From the NCBI RefSeq assembly GCF_003574315.2, contig NZ_AP025739.1:6696001-6760000 (forward strand): a stretch of DNA of 64,000 nucleotides, in the 5' to 3' direction. Source of the DNA: Capsulimonas corticalis. Its GTDB lineage: Bacteria > Armatimonadota > Armatimonadia > Armatimonadales > Capsulimonadaceae. This document shows positions 32,290 to 41,044 of the stretch, piece by piece. Each line of letters starts with the position of its first letter. The first letter of the stretch is position 1. Under the pieces are notes generated by a model. It saw only the letters and a program-made list of their open reading frames with translations. It did not search any database and was not told the DNA's origin. A program made the position numbers and the translations under genes.

Positions 32290-33174
32290 ATGTCGCGTAA
32301 AGTTCACATCCTCGTTCTCGCGGCGGCCGCGCTGCTGCCGATCTCCGCGCGCGCACAGGTCATCGACCACTCCAACCCCACCTCCAACAATGACCTCGTG
32401 GCAAACCAGAGTTACCCCTGGGGCCCCGTCTTCATGGGCGGCGTCTGCCGCCTGACGGACAAGGGAACGAGCGAGATCTGTACGATCTTCTACAAAGACC
32501 GCGTCAACGTCGCCAAATTCAAAAACTCGTTTGAGTTTCAAATCATCAGCGGCGGGCCGTTCGACGACGCCACCCAGAGTTACCCAAATGTCGCGGACGG
32601 AATGACGTTCACGCTCCAGGCAACCGCGGTTTCCGCAATCGGCCTGGGCGGCGGGAACCTGGGATACGGGACCATCGACCATAGCGTCGCCGTCAAATTC
32701 GACTGCGCCCCAAACCCGGAAGGCGATCCTTCTGGAAGCTGCACCGGGCTCTTCGTCAACGGCCAAGCTCCCTTTGGGGGCATCGATCTCCTGCCGGCGA
32801 AGATCGACCTGCGCAGCCAGCATCCCTTCCGAGTAGAAATGGACTACGACCACGCCGTATTGCGTGTTCGGATCACGGATCTTGCGACCGCCGCCACGGC
32901 CGTGCAGACATACAATGTCGATATCCCGGCGACCATCGGCTCTCCCTCGGCGTTCGTCGGCTTCACCGCCGCCACGGGCCTGGGCAGCAGCGCCCACGAC
33001 CTCCACTCCTGGTACTGGAACTCTCCGCCCTTCGGCTCAACGGCGTCCAAAAGTACGCCGCGCGAAGCGAACGTCGCCGCCTGTCCCGCGCCGTCCCAAA
33101 GCGCCAGGGGCAAAAAGATCGTGGCCCCATGGCCGACCTTCTCCCTCACACCCGCCAAGCCGCCCAGGCCGTGA
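32290..33174 (+). CDS. Secreted L-type lectin-like protein
   Basis: 294 residues from MSRKVHILVLAAAALLPISA, a signal peptide; GGGAG seven to ten bases before the ATG supports this start. The jelly-roll of legume/L-type lectins is recognisable: NSFEFQIISGG, DGMTFTLQATAVSAIG, GYGTIDHSVAVKFDC, HPFRVEMDYDHAVLRV, and AFVGFTAATGLGSSAHDLH with SWYWN, the usual C-terminal strand. This fold binds carbohydrates through a Ca2+/Mn2+ site near the D-x-x-x-D loop. The last ~45 residues are Pro/Ser/Lys-rich and probably disordered. Likely surface or secreted glycan binder. Confidence 0.8.
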   Translation: MSRKVHILVLAAAALLPISARAQVIDHSNPTSNNDLVANQSYPWGPVFMGGVCRLTDKGTSEICTIFYKDRVNVAKFKNSFEFQIISGGPFDDATQSYPNVADGMTFTLQATAVSAIGLGGGNLGYGTIDHSVAVKFDCAPNPEGDPSGSCTGLFVNGQAPFGGIDLLPAKIDLRSQHPFRVEMDYDHAVLRVRITDLATAATAVQTYNVDIPATIGSPSAFVGFTAATGLGSSAHDLHSWYWNSPPFGSTASKSTPREANVAACPAPSQSARGKKIVAPWPTFSLTPAKPPRP

Positions 33175-33226
33175 GGTTTGTCATCCGGGCGTTTGTGTAT
33201 TGCCTCGAAGCAGAAAGGTGATGATG

Positions 33227-33565
33227 ATGTCCACGATCGCCATGCCGCTCCGCGAGTTTCTCGACAGCGGCGTTGAATATGTATTGGTCGTCCGTGAGTG
33301 GGATCAATGGACCATTCGCTCCGCCTCCCGCGACGGCTTCTGGTACCTGCACGCCGAGAACCGCATCACGGGCGAGGGCAAACGGATCGTCTATCCCAAC
33401 TGGGAAGCGCGCCTCAAAGACGTCAAGATGATCAAATCTCTCCCCGGAGACGACAACTCCGCCCACGACGGCGTGCCCGCCCGCGACCACCCTCCCACCC
33501 TCGGCCCCGCCGCCAACGCCAGCCCCCTGCCGCCCGAAGCATGCCCCGAGTGGCTGTTCGCATAA
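33227..33565 (+). CDS. Small hypothetical protein
   Basis: 112 residues. Of three in-frame ATGs (33221, 33224, 33227) the last has AAAGG at sensible spacing. The N-terminal part (LDSGVEYVLVVREWDQWTI, WYLHAENRITGEGKRIVYP) looks like a small folded domain, and the C-terminal third is Pro/Ala/Asn-rich. No signal peptide, no family recognised. No promoter seen in the 52-base gap behind the lectin gene, so it may share its transcript. Confidence 0.5.
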   Translation: MSTIAMPLREFLDSGVEYVLVVREWDQWTIRSASRDGFWYLHAENRITGEGKRIVYPNWEARLKDVKMIKSLPGDDNSAHDGVPARDHPPTLGPAANASPLPPEACPEWLFA

Positions 33566-33663
33566 TCTCAAAAAATCCGCCGAGAAACAAGCGCCGTTGT
33601 CCGAATCCGCGTCAAACGGCGCCCCGCCCCGCGATGGAATCCGTCGCCGGGGTTTTCGATATT

Positions 33664-33700
33664 ATATACATTGACAAGCATATACACTGTCAGGTATATT
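33664..33700 (+). promoter_or_regulatory. Promoter with operator dyad for the ArsR gene; leaderless start
   Basis: TTGACA (33671-33676) and TATATT (33695-33700) are 18 bases apart. An imperfect dyad spans both: ATATAC and TGACA on the left (33664-33676) mirror TGTCA and GTATAT on the right (33688-33699). The ArsR ATG at 33707 lies only seven bases behind the -10, so transcription is likely to start at or next to the A of the ATG. Confidence 0.75.
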
Positions 33701-33706
33701 GAGAAT

Positions 33707-34060
33707 ATGGAATCCGTGTTTGAAATCATTGCGGAGCCGAACCGTCGCGCGATCTTGGGCCTGCTGCTCACCTCCCAACAGTCGGTTGGCGAGATTGAGC
33801 GTCAGCTTCACATGACACAAACGACCGTGTCAAAGCACCTGCGCGTGCTGCGCGAGGCCGGCTTCGTGGAGTCCACGGTGGACGCACAGCGCCGCCTCTA
33901 CCGACTGAAGCCGGAGCCGCTTCAGGAGATCGACGCCTGGCTAGCGCCGTTCCGCTTGTTCTGGTCCACTCACGTGGATGCTCTGGAACGCCATCTCGAC
34001 CGCATGGATGAGCCCACTCCAATATCGACACCGACGAAAAAGACGACAAGGAGAAGATAA
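33707..34060 (+). CDS. ArsR-family HTH regulator
   Basis: 117 residues. Winged helix: EIIAEPNRRAILGLLLTSQQ, then SVGEIERQLHMTQTTVSKHL as the recognition helix, followed by RVLREAGFVESTVDAQRRLYRL for the wing. No Cys-rich metal box (CxC) is present, so it is of the metal-independent type frequently paired with an SRPBCC (AHSA1) gene. That gene follows directly at 34061 with no gap. It likely represses its own promoter via the overlapping dyad. Confidence 0.92.
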   Translation: MESVFEIIAEPNRRAILGLLLTSQQSVGEIERQLHMTQTTVSKHLRVLREAGFVESTVDAQRRLYRLKPEPLQEIDAWLAPFRLFWSTHVDALERHLDRMDEPTPISTPTKKTTRRR

Positions 34061-34606
34061 ATGGCCAATCGTGAACAGTATGCGCCGGGTCCCGCCAGCG
34101 ACGCGCAGATACGGAAGGACGGAGAGAATTGGACGCTCATTCTCGTCAGAGAACTGCGCCATTCGCCGGAAAAAGTCTGGCGGGCGCTGACCACCCCGGC
34201 GGACCTGCGCGAGTGGGCGCCCTTTGACGCCGATGGGAATCTGGGTACGGCGGGCGCCACGGTGAATCTCACCACGGTGGGAGCGCCCACGCCGCAGGTT
34301 TCGGAAACCACAGTGACGCGGGCCGACGCTCCCAAGCTGCTGGAGTACCAATGGGGCGGCGCCGATATCCGGTGGGAACTCGAATCCCTGCACGGCGGCA
34401 CGCGGCTGACGCTGTGGCACAATATCGATCGCCGCTTCATCTCCATGGGCGCCGCCGGGTGGCACATTTGCTTCGATGTTCTGGATGAGCTTCTCGGCGG
34501 AGCTCCCATCGGGCGCATCGTCGGCGGTGAGGCGATGAAGTTCGGCTGGCCGCAGCTCAATAAGGAGTACGCCAAGCAGTTCGGAGTGGAAACGCCCAGC
34601 TGGTGA
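34061..34606 (+). CDS. SRPBCC/AHSA1-domain protein
   Basis: 181 residues. START/AHSA1-like fold: LILVRELRHSPEKVWRALT then PADLREWAPFD is the family opening; ETTVTRADAPKLLEYQWGG and LESLHGGTRLTLWHNID are the central beta strands, and MGAAGWHICFDVLDELL the closing helix. Such proteins bind small hydrophobic ligands or act as stress partners. ATG directly abuts the ArsR stop, the standard ArsR-SRPBCC pair. The ligand is unknown. Confidence 0.92.
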   Translation: MANREQYAPGPASDAQIRKDGENWTLILVRELRHSPEKVWRALTTPADLREWAPFDADGNLGTAGATVNLTTVGAPTPQVSETTVTRADAPKLLEYQWGGADIRWELESLHGGTRLTLWHNIDRRFISMGAAGWHICFDVLDELLGGAPIGRIVGGEAMKFGWPQLNKEYAKQFGVETPSW

Positions 34607-34682
34607 GTTCCCCAAGATCAGTTCGACCTCGAAGACCAAGTATGAACAGACCGACGACAGCCGGAAAGAAAGCGACAACGAG

Positions 34683-35123
34683 ATGCAGAATGTGAACGAG
34701 AGCGCGATGGAGGAAGAATCTCCCTCTCTGCTGATAGATGCGCAGATCAAGGAGATGGGCGATTGGCGTGGCGAGATGCTCGCTCGGCTCCGCAGTCTCA
34801 TCAAACAGGCCGATCCCGAAGTGATCGAGGAGGTGAAATGGAGAAAGCCGTCGAACGCAATGTCAGGAGTGCCGGTGTGGTCGCACGACGGAATGATCTG
34901 CACGGGCGAGACTTATAAGAACGCCGTCAAATTGACCTTCGCCAAGGGCGCGTCGCTGGAGGATCCTTCCCATCTGTTTAACTCCAGCCTTGAAGGCAAC
35001 ACCCGCCGCGCCATCGATTTCCCAGAGGGAGCAAAGATCGATGAAGAGGCCCTGAAGGCGCTCATTCTCGCCGCCGTGGCGCTGAACGCGGCCTCCAAAA
35101 AACCAGGCAAGAAATCATCCTAA
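34683..35123 (+). CDS. DUF1801 (YdhG-like) protein
   Basis: 146 residues. Helical N-terminus (LLIDAQIKEMGDWRGEMLAR), then IKQADPEVIEEVKWRKPSN and VPVWSHDGMICTGETYKNAVKLTFAKG, the characteristic DUF1801 core, followed by the acidic and basic C-terminal helices. The family is frequently found beside ArsR/SRPBCC genes, as here; its biochemical role is unknown. Downstream of the SRPBCC gene by 76 bases and probably in the same transcript. Confidence 0.85.
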   Translation: MQNVNESAMEEESPSLLIDAQIKEMGDWRGEMLARLRSLIKQADPEVIEEVKWRKPSNAMSGVPVWSHDGMICTGETYKNAVKLTFAKGASLEDPSHLFNSSLEGNTRRAIDFPEGAKIDEEALKALILAAVALNAASKKPGKKSS

Positions 35124-35145
35124 AGGACCGTGAGGGGATTTGAGA

Positions 35146-37407
35146 TTGTCTCAGGAATACATTTCGATACGCGGCGCACGCGAAAACAATCTGAAAGACG
35201 TATCGCTGCGCATTCCAAAGCGCAAGATCACGATCTTTACCGGCGTGTCCGGCTCGGGGAAATCGTCCATCGTCTTTGATACCGTCGCCGCCGAAGCGCG
35301 CCGCCAGCTAAACGAGACCTTCAGCACGTTCGTCCGCAACTTCCTGCCGCGCTATGCGCAGCCGGACGCCGACGCAATCGAAAATCTGAGCATGGCCATC
35401 GTGGTCGATCAGAAGCATCTTGGCGGCGGCTCCAGCTCGACGGTGGGGACGATTACCGATATCTACTCCGTGTTGCGGCTGCTGTTCTCGCGCGTCGGCC
35501 AGCCGTTCGCGGGCTATTCCAACGCATTTTCGTTCAACGACCCACAGGGCATGTGTCCGGAGTGCAACGGCATTGGCCGCAAGATCGGCGTCGATCTCGA
35601 TAAGTTCCTCGACACATCCAAATCTCTGAGCAGCGGGGCGATCCTGTACCCGGAATATTCCGTGGAAAGCTGGGGGTGGAACATCCTGATCCAGTCGGGA
35701 CTGTTCGACAACGATAAAGCGCTGGATGACTACAGCGAAGAAGAGATGGACCGCCTCCTCCACGGCAAACCCTACAAAGTCAAGATGGACTTCGCCGGCA
35801 AATCCGTCAACCTGACCTCGGAAGGCATCGTCGATAAGTTCAGCCGCAAGTACATCACGGGCGACGTAAAAAGCTACTCCGAGCGCACGCAAAAATCGGT
35901 CGAGCCCTACATGACTTACGGCCCATGCACTCTTTGTAAGGGCGCGCGGCTCAGCCAGGCGGCGCTCGGCTGCAAGATCGATGGTTACAACATCGCTCAG
36001 CTGGCGGCGATGGAAGTCGACGAGCTGATCGAGGTCATCCGGGCGATCGAAAACCCGATCGCCGCGCCGATGGTCGCCTCACTGGTCGAGCGGCTCCAGC
36101 ATATGATCGATATCGGCCTGGAATATCTCAGCCTGAGCCGTGAAACCGATACGCTGTCGGGCGGCGAGTCGCAGCGCATCAAAATGGTCAAACACCTGGG
36201 CAGCAGCCTGGTGGATGTGACTTACGTCTTTGACGAGCCCAGCATCGGAATGCACCCGCGCGACGTACACCGCCTGAATGAACTCCTGCAAAAGCTGCGC
36301 GATAAAGGCAACACCGTGATCGTGGTGGAGCATGATCCCGACGTCATCAAAGTCGCCGATCACGTGGTGGATGTCGGACCATTCGCTGGAACGCGCGGCG
36401 GGACAATCGTCTTCGAGGGCAGTTACGCGGACCTGCGGAACGCCGACACCCTGACGGGCCGGCACATGAAGCAATCGACGCCGATCAAATCGAGCTGGCG
36501 CGCGGCCAAGGGCAAGCTTTCCATCACCAACGCCAGAGCCAATAACCTGCATGATGTCAGCGTCGATATCCCGACAGGCGTCCTGACCGTGGTCACGGGC
36601 GTCGCCGGGTCCGGCAAAAGCTCGCTCATCCACCAGTCCTTTCTGCGGCAGCATCCCGACGTGATTGTGATTGACCAGTCTCCCGTTGGCGTCTCCAGCC
36701 GCTCGAATCCCGCCACGTACACGGGGATCCTGGATGAGGTCCGAAAGACGTTCGCCAAAGTCAACAAGGTCAGTCCGTCGCTGTTCAGCTTCAACTCAAA
36801 AGGCGCCTGCGAAAATTGTCAGGGGCTGGGCGTCGTCTACACCGACCTGGCGTACATGGACGAGGTCAAAACCCCGTGCGAGATATGCGGCGGCAAGCGC
36901 TTCAAGGACGAAGTGCTGACCTACAAATTCCACGACAAATCGATCTCCGATGTCTTGAACATGCCTGTTCGGGAAGCCCTGGAGTTTTTTGACGCCAAAG
37001 AAGTGGCGAAAGACGTTATGCGCAAACTGCAAGCCTTGAGCGATGTCGGACTGGACTATCTTACCCTGGGCCAGCCGCTGAGCACCCTCTCCGGCGGCGA
37101 ATGCCAGCGCATCAAACTTGCCAGCGAACTGCACAAAAAAGGCAGCGTGTACGTGATGGACGAGCCGACGACCGGGCTGCACATGTCCGATATCGGCCAC
37201 CTGCTCGCGATCATCAATCGTCTGGCGGACGCCGGAAACACAGTGATTATCATCGAGCACAACCTGGCGGTTATCAAGAACGCCGACTGGATCATCGACA
37301 TGGGTCCTGAAGGCGGCAGCAAGGGCGGCAGAGTCATGTTCGAGGGCACGCCGCAGCAATTGCTGGATTGCAAACAATCACTGACAAGCGCATACCTGCG
37401 CGATTAG
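35146..37407 (+). CDS. UvrA-like ABC ATPase lacking the UvrB-binding insert
   Basis: 753 residues from a TTG at 35146, whose RBS (GAGGGG) fits better than the TTG at 35140. Two UvrA ATPase halves: Walker A GVSGSGKSSI and GVAGSGKSSL; signatures LSGGESQRIK and LSGGECQRIK; Walker B VFDEPSIGMH and MDEPTTGLH. Zinc pairs are CPECNGIG, CTLCKGARL, CENCQGLG, CEICGGKRF. In canonical UvrA (~940 residues) about 130-150 residues, including the UvrB-binding domain, lie between LRLLFSRVG and the FSFN strand; here VGQPFAGYSNAFSFNDP joins them directly. So it resembles the short UvrA-like group linked to drug or stress tolerance rather than excision repair. Last gene of the ArsR operon. Confidence 0.92.
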   Translation: MSQEYISIRGARENNLKDVSLRIPKRKITIFTGVSGSGKSSIVFDTVAAEARRQLNETFSTFVRNFLPRYAQPDADAIENLSMAIVVDQKHLGGGSSSTVGTITDIYSVLRLLFSRVGQPFAGYSNAFSFNDPQGMCPECNGIGRKIGVDLDKFLDTSKSLSSGAILYPEYSVESWGWNILIQSGLFDNDKALDDYSEEEMDRLLHGKPYKVKMDFAGKSVNLTSEGIVDKFSRKYITGDVKSYSERTQKSVEPYMTYGPCTLCKGARLSQAALGCKIDGYNIAQLAAMEVDELIEVIRAIENPIAAPMVASLVERLQHMIDIGLEYLSLSRETDTLSGGESQRIKMVKHLGSSLVDVTYVFDEPSIGMHPRDVHRLNELLQKLRDKGNTVIVVEHDPDVIKVADHVVDVGPFAGTRGGTIVFEGSYADLRNADTLTGRHMKQSTPIKSSWRAAKGKLSITNARANNLHDVSVDIPTGVLTVVTGVAGSGKSSLIHQSFLRQHPDVIVIDQSPVGVSSRSNPATYTGILDEVRKTFAKVNKVSPSLFSFNSKGACENCQGLGVVYTDLAYMDEVKTPCEICGGKRFKDEVLTYKFHDKSISDVLNMPVREALEFFDAKEVAKDVMRKLQALSDVGLDYLTLGQPLSTLSGGECQRIKLASELHKKGSVYVMDEPTTGLHMSDIGHLLAIINRLADAGNTVIIIEHNLAVIKNADWIIDMGPEGGSKGGRVMFEGTPQQLLDCKQSLTSAYLRD

Positions 37408-37428
37408 ATCTCGCCCCAGAAAAAGGCC

Positions 37429-37448
37429 CCGGCGGTTGAAACCGCCGG
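37429..37448 (+). terminator. Short hairpin after the UvrA-like gene
   Basis: CCGGCGGTT (37429-37437) and AACCGCCGG (37440-37448) form a 9-bp stem with a GA gap, so the real loop is probably four or more bases (TGAA), followed by CGCTTCTTCTT. Position 22 bases after the stop codon fits a terminator. Confidence 0.5.
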
Positions 37449-37543
37449 CGCTTCTTCTTGGATCGGCGCCTTCACTCGTCACCGTGCAACTTTTCCACCG
37501 ATGCAAGGTCAAACGGAGCAGTAACCTAAGAGGAGGGGTATTC

Positions 37544-37732
37544 ATGAAGTGGGAGAAGGTAGACAGTTCGCCGGTAACGATCGGGGAAGGCATGCTCAAA
37601 ATGAACGCGACGATTACCGTCGTCCGCGCAAAAGTCCCAGGCGGGTGGCTGGTTGTTTACTACGGCGCGAACATGATTTTCTACCCGGACCCGACCCACT
37701 CCTGGGATCCCAATGCTCCCGAAAGCCGATAA
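37544..37732 (+). CDS. Small protein of 62 residues
   Basis: ATG at 37544 with an excellent AGGAGG (37530-37535). Sequence: MKWEKVDSSPVTIGEGMLKM at the start, then a beta-rich part including WLVVYYGANMIFYPDPTHSW. No family recognised. It stands alone between the UvrA-like operon and the DUF5916 gene. Confidence 0.55.
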   Translation: MKWEKVDSSPVTIGEGMLKMNATITVVRAKVPGGWLVVYYGANMIFYPDPTHSWDPNAPESR

Positions 37733-37865
37733 AGCAGCGCCCCAATTCTTGACCGCTTCCTCCATCTGGTATAATGCATGCCCTAACGAAATAAAATCGC
37801 CTGGCAGTTTTCATTAGCAATACGAGACGCTGCGCCGATAGGACCTTAAGGGGGCGCACGCCGAC

Positions 37866-39923
37866 ATGACCGCATGCTTCAACGCACGAAAACTGCTGAG
37901 CCGATGGATGAGCGTGAAGACAACAATGGGCGCACTGATTGGCGCCATTGCTCTATTGGTCTGCGCGGCGGCGCACGCCGAGCCGGCGAAGTACGAGCGC
38001 GCCACCAGTTCGTTCCCCGTGGCGCGTTGCGATACTCCCCCCAAAATTGATGGCGCGCTCGACGATCCCTGCTGGACCACGGCATCCTCCACCGGCGGCT
38101 TTTACCGGTTCGCGAGTTCATCGCCGGTCGCGGAGATGACGGAGGCGTGGGCCTGCGCGGACGGCCGAAACCTCTATGTCGCCTTTCACTGCCACGATTC
38201 CCAGCCGGGCCGGATTCGCGCGGATGAGACGCAGCGTGACGGCGATCTATCCAAGGACGATCGGATCGGCGTCGAGATCGACAGCCAGGGAACACAGCGC
38301 GGCTACTCAACCTTTGTTCTGTCGGCGTGCGGAACGCAGTTCGAATCGATGGAGAACGGGAATACGGACAATATCGCCTGGGCCGGAGACTGGCAGGGGG
38401 CCGTCCAGAAAACCAGCGACGGTTGGACGGCGGAGTTCGCGATTCCCTACGCCCTGTTGAAGTACCCGCGTGACGCGCGCTCGGTGCGATTGATGCTGTT
38501 CCGTAACCTGGCGCGCGAAACCAATCGCACGGTCTGGCCCGGCGTCCCGCTGTCGGTGACGGATCCCTGGCACGACACGCTGTACATGCAGCCGTGCGAC
38601 GGTCTGTCCATGCCCTACTTCGCCCCGCGCCCGGTGATCCTGCCCTATATCCGCGCCGGGATCGGCCAGACCGCTGGCGTGGCGACCGGCGTGGACGTCA
38701 AATATCCTCTCAGCACCACCTTGACCGGCGTCGCCGCCTACAAGCCCGATTTCCAGACCATCGAACAAAGCGTCTCGGACGTCAACTTCTCCTACACGCA
38801 AAAGTATGTCAACGACCACCGGCCTTTTTTCGTCGAAGGCGCCAACTACATGCCCGACAGCGATCTGCTCTACACGCCGCAAATCGCCAACGTGGATACG
38901 GGAGTAAAAGTCGTCGGGAAAAACGGACCTTATGAAATCGGCGCGCTCCATACGGAATCGGGAGGTCCGGGCGGACAGGAGGCGTCCGTCATTTCGATCG
39001 GCCGTGAAATCGGCGTCACCAACAACATCGGCCTGAACTTCGCGCGGGGCAATCAGCCGGGCGAGGCCTTCAGTAATGTCGGCCGGCTGACCGGCGGATA
39101 CAACTGGAAAAACGGCTCGACCAACTACAACGCCTTTACACAGCTGACCGGCTCCTGGCGGGACAGTTCATGGCGCGGGCAGCAGCAGTTTTTCGATTTC
39201 TCGATGAATCCGAAGGACGGCAAGCCGGGCTTCGACATATACCATTCGCTGTTCGGCGCCGATTTCTACAGTGAGCTCGGATACCTTCCCGAGCTGAACC
39301 GCAAAGGCGACGGGCTGAGTATCTACCAGGACAACCGCTTCGACAAAGGCGCGCTGGAGAGCTACCACGCCAGCACCTATATCGACTCCTGGCAGCATGA
39401 GACGGGCGGTTTCTTCCACAACTATCAGAACGGCTTCATGGATCTGCATTACCGGTCGGGCATTGGCTTCCACGTGGGTTACTCGCACCAAATACGGCAG
39501 CAGGACTCCAGTACGCTCTACCGGGACCACATCATGGAGCGCAGGTTCTGGTGGGGCGAAAAGACGCTGCTGCAAGGGGGCCGGATCCAGTACGACTCCG
39601 GCACGCAGGCCGGCCAGAGTTACGCCTACGCGGTGCTCGCCCAGGGCGTTCGCTTCTCGCGGGTCTTTTCCAGCCAGCTGCTGTTCAACCGTCTCGACCT
39701 GGGCGGAGCGATCCAGACTCAGACGGTTGTTTCGGGCGTATATCACCTCAAGAATGAACGCTCCATCGGCGGCCGCCTCGTGTCTCAGGATCGCGACACC
39801 AACGTCTATCTCTCGTTCAACCAGAAAACACGCGGCGGCACGGACATCTACGTCCTCCTGGGCGATCCCAACCGCCGCACAACCGCCGCCGGGATGACGT
39901 TCAAGCTCGTGCGAGCGCTATAA
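37866..39923 (+). CDS. CBM9-like plus DUF5916 outer-membrane beta-barrel protein
   Basis: 685 residues. Signal peptide around MGALIGAIALLVCAAAHA; a start at 37908 would shorten the leader. Residues ~45-230 form a carbohydrate-binding (CBM9/DOMON-like) domain: PPKIDGALDDPCWTTA, TEAWACADGRNLYVAFHCHD, and WTAEFAIPYALLKYP. The rest is DUF5916: FFVEGANYMPDSDLLYTPQI, then many beta-strand pairs ending in MTFKLVRAL, as in outer-membrane barrels. Suggests an outer membrane and carbohydrate handling. It converges on the esterase gene with only seven bases between stops. Confidence 0.85.
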   Translation: MTACFNARKLLSRWMSVKTTMGALIGAIALLVCAAAHAEPAKYERATSSFPVARCDTPPKIDGALDDPCWTTASSTGGFYRFASSSPVAEMTEAWACADGRNLYVAFHCHDSQPGRIRADETQRDGDLSKDDRIGVEIDSQGTQRGYSTFVLSACGTQFESMENGNTDNIAWAGDWQGAVQKTSDGWTAEFAIPYALLKYPRDARSVRLMLFRNLARETNRTVWPGVPLSVTDPWHDTLYMQPCDGLSMPYFAPRPVILPYIRAGIGQTAGVATGVDVKYPLSTTLTGVAAYKPDFQTIEQSVSDVNFSYTQKYVNDHRPFFVEGANYMPDSDLLYTPQIANVDTGVKVVGKNGPYEIGALHTESGGPGGQEASVISIGREIGVTNNIGLNFARGNQPGEAFSNVGRLTGGYNWKNGSTNYNAFTQLTGSWRDSSWRGQQQFFDFSMNPKDGKPGFDIYHSLFGADFYSELGYLPELNRKGDGLSIYQDNRFDKGALESYHASTYIDSWQHETGGFFHNYQNGFMDLHYRSGIGFHVGYSHQIRQQDSSTLYRDHIMERRFWWGEKTLLQGGRIQYDSGTQAGQSYAYAVLAQGVRFSRVFSSQLLFNRLDLGGAIQTQTVVSGVYHLKNERSIGGRLVSQDRDTNVYLSFNQKTRGGTDIYVLLGDPNRRTTAAGMTFKLVRAL

Positions 39924-39930
39924 AACGCAT

Positions 39931-40809
39931 TCAGTGGCCGGCGAGAAACGCCAGGACTTGCTCGGTGGGGATATCGCCGTCCGTCCCAAGCCCGGTGTTC
40001 AGCGTCCGGTGCGTCTTGTCGTACGCCGGTTTCACTTCAACGGAAACATGCGCGTCCTTAAGCGCCTTCTGCATCATTTCGGACTGCGCCCTGGATGTGT
40101 CCCGGGTGGCGACGTAAAAGATCAGAAACGGCGGGATGGCGTGGTTGGTGGAGATGTGCGCGATCGGCGAGGCGTCCCTGCGCACGGCGGGATCGGAGCC
40201 GAAGGCGTTGAGGTAGATGCGGCGAGTGATCAGGTCGGCGGGCGCGCCCCGGCTCAGGTCGTAGCCTGCGGAGTCGAGCAAGACGCAGCCGCTCAGGATC
40301 TTCGTCGATGTCCCGGCGTCCGTCAGATACTTGGGATCGGTGCTGATAAGCGCCGCCAGATGCGCCCCCGCCGAGTGCCCCATCACAAAGAGATGGTCCG
40401 GGTCGCCGCCGTAATCCGCGATGTGCTCGTGGACCCAGGCCACCGCCTGCGCGCAGTCGACGGCGAAATCGGGAAAATGCACGGCCGGCACAAGCCGGTA
40501 ATTGATGCTGACAAAGATGTATCCCTGGAGGGCGAAATCCGCTCCCTTGTTGTTTGCCGCCATATCCTTGTCGCCGTTGCGCCAGCCGCCCCCGTGAATG
40601 AACACGATCACCGGCCGCCCTGTCTGCCCCGCCGGAGAGTAAATATCCAGCGTGTTATATTTGGGATCTCCCCCAGCGATGTAGGAAATATCCCGCGCGA
40701 TCTTCACCGGCCCCGCGCCGCCGCAAAATGCGGGCGCGGCGGACAGCGCCGCCATCGCGACCAGCGCGAAAACAATCATTGCGCGAACCGCTCGCCGAAC
40801 TCCATTCAT
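39931..40809 (-). CDS. Secreted alpha/beta-hydrolase (carboxylesterase, BD-FAE/lipase-like)
   Basis: 292 residues from the ATG at 40809, which has GGAGGG six to twelve bases upstream. Signal peptide (MNGVRRAVRAMIVFALVAMA then AAPAFC). The HGGG oxyanion motif is in IVFIHGGGWRNGDK; the nucleophile elbow is GHSAGAHLAAL (Ser); the Asp and His of the triad lie in the C-terminal part (DTSRAQ, KTHRTLN region, His at DKTHR). Hydrolyses esters of small acids or glycan acetates. Longer upstream reading frame to 41103 lacks an RBS. Confidence 0.88.
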   Translation of the reverse strand: MNGVRRAVRAMIVFALVAMAALSAAPAFCGGAGPVKIARDISYIAGGDPKYNTLDIYSPAGQTGRPVIVFIHGGGWRNGDKDMAANNKGADFALQGYIFVSINYRLVPAVHFPDFAVDCAQAVAWVHEHIADYGGDPDHLFVMGHSAGAHLAALISTDPKYLTDAGTSTKILSGCVLLDSAGYDLSRGAPADLITRRIYLNAFGSDPAVRRDASPIAHISTNHAIPPFLIFYVATRDTSRAQSEMMQKALKDAHVSVEVKPAYDKTHRTLNTGLGTDGDIPTEQVLAFLAGH

Positions 40810-41044
40810 CGAATCACCCTCCCTGTGTAAAATCCAGCAGCCACGCATCAATGACGCAAAAATCAGGCAAAGGTTCGATGCCTCCACGAACGCCGATGCA
40901 TGAGTCCAAATTATCACCATAAAATTGTAAGGATATTTGATACCATTGACATACAAACAGCGGCGCAACGTGTATAATGGCTTCGCACTGCCCCGCAGGC
41001 AACAGCGCCTGCAAATGACATGCCTGAAAAGGAACCGACCACCC

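Noticed and set aside
40946-40978. TTGACA and TATAAT before the HAF-repeat gene as a promoter
   Set aside because: Spacing is 21 bases, too long for a normal promoter; kept only as a remark.
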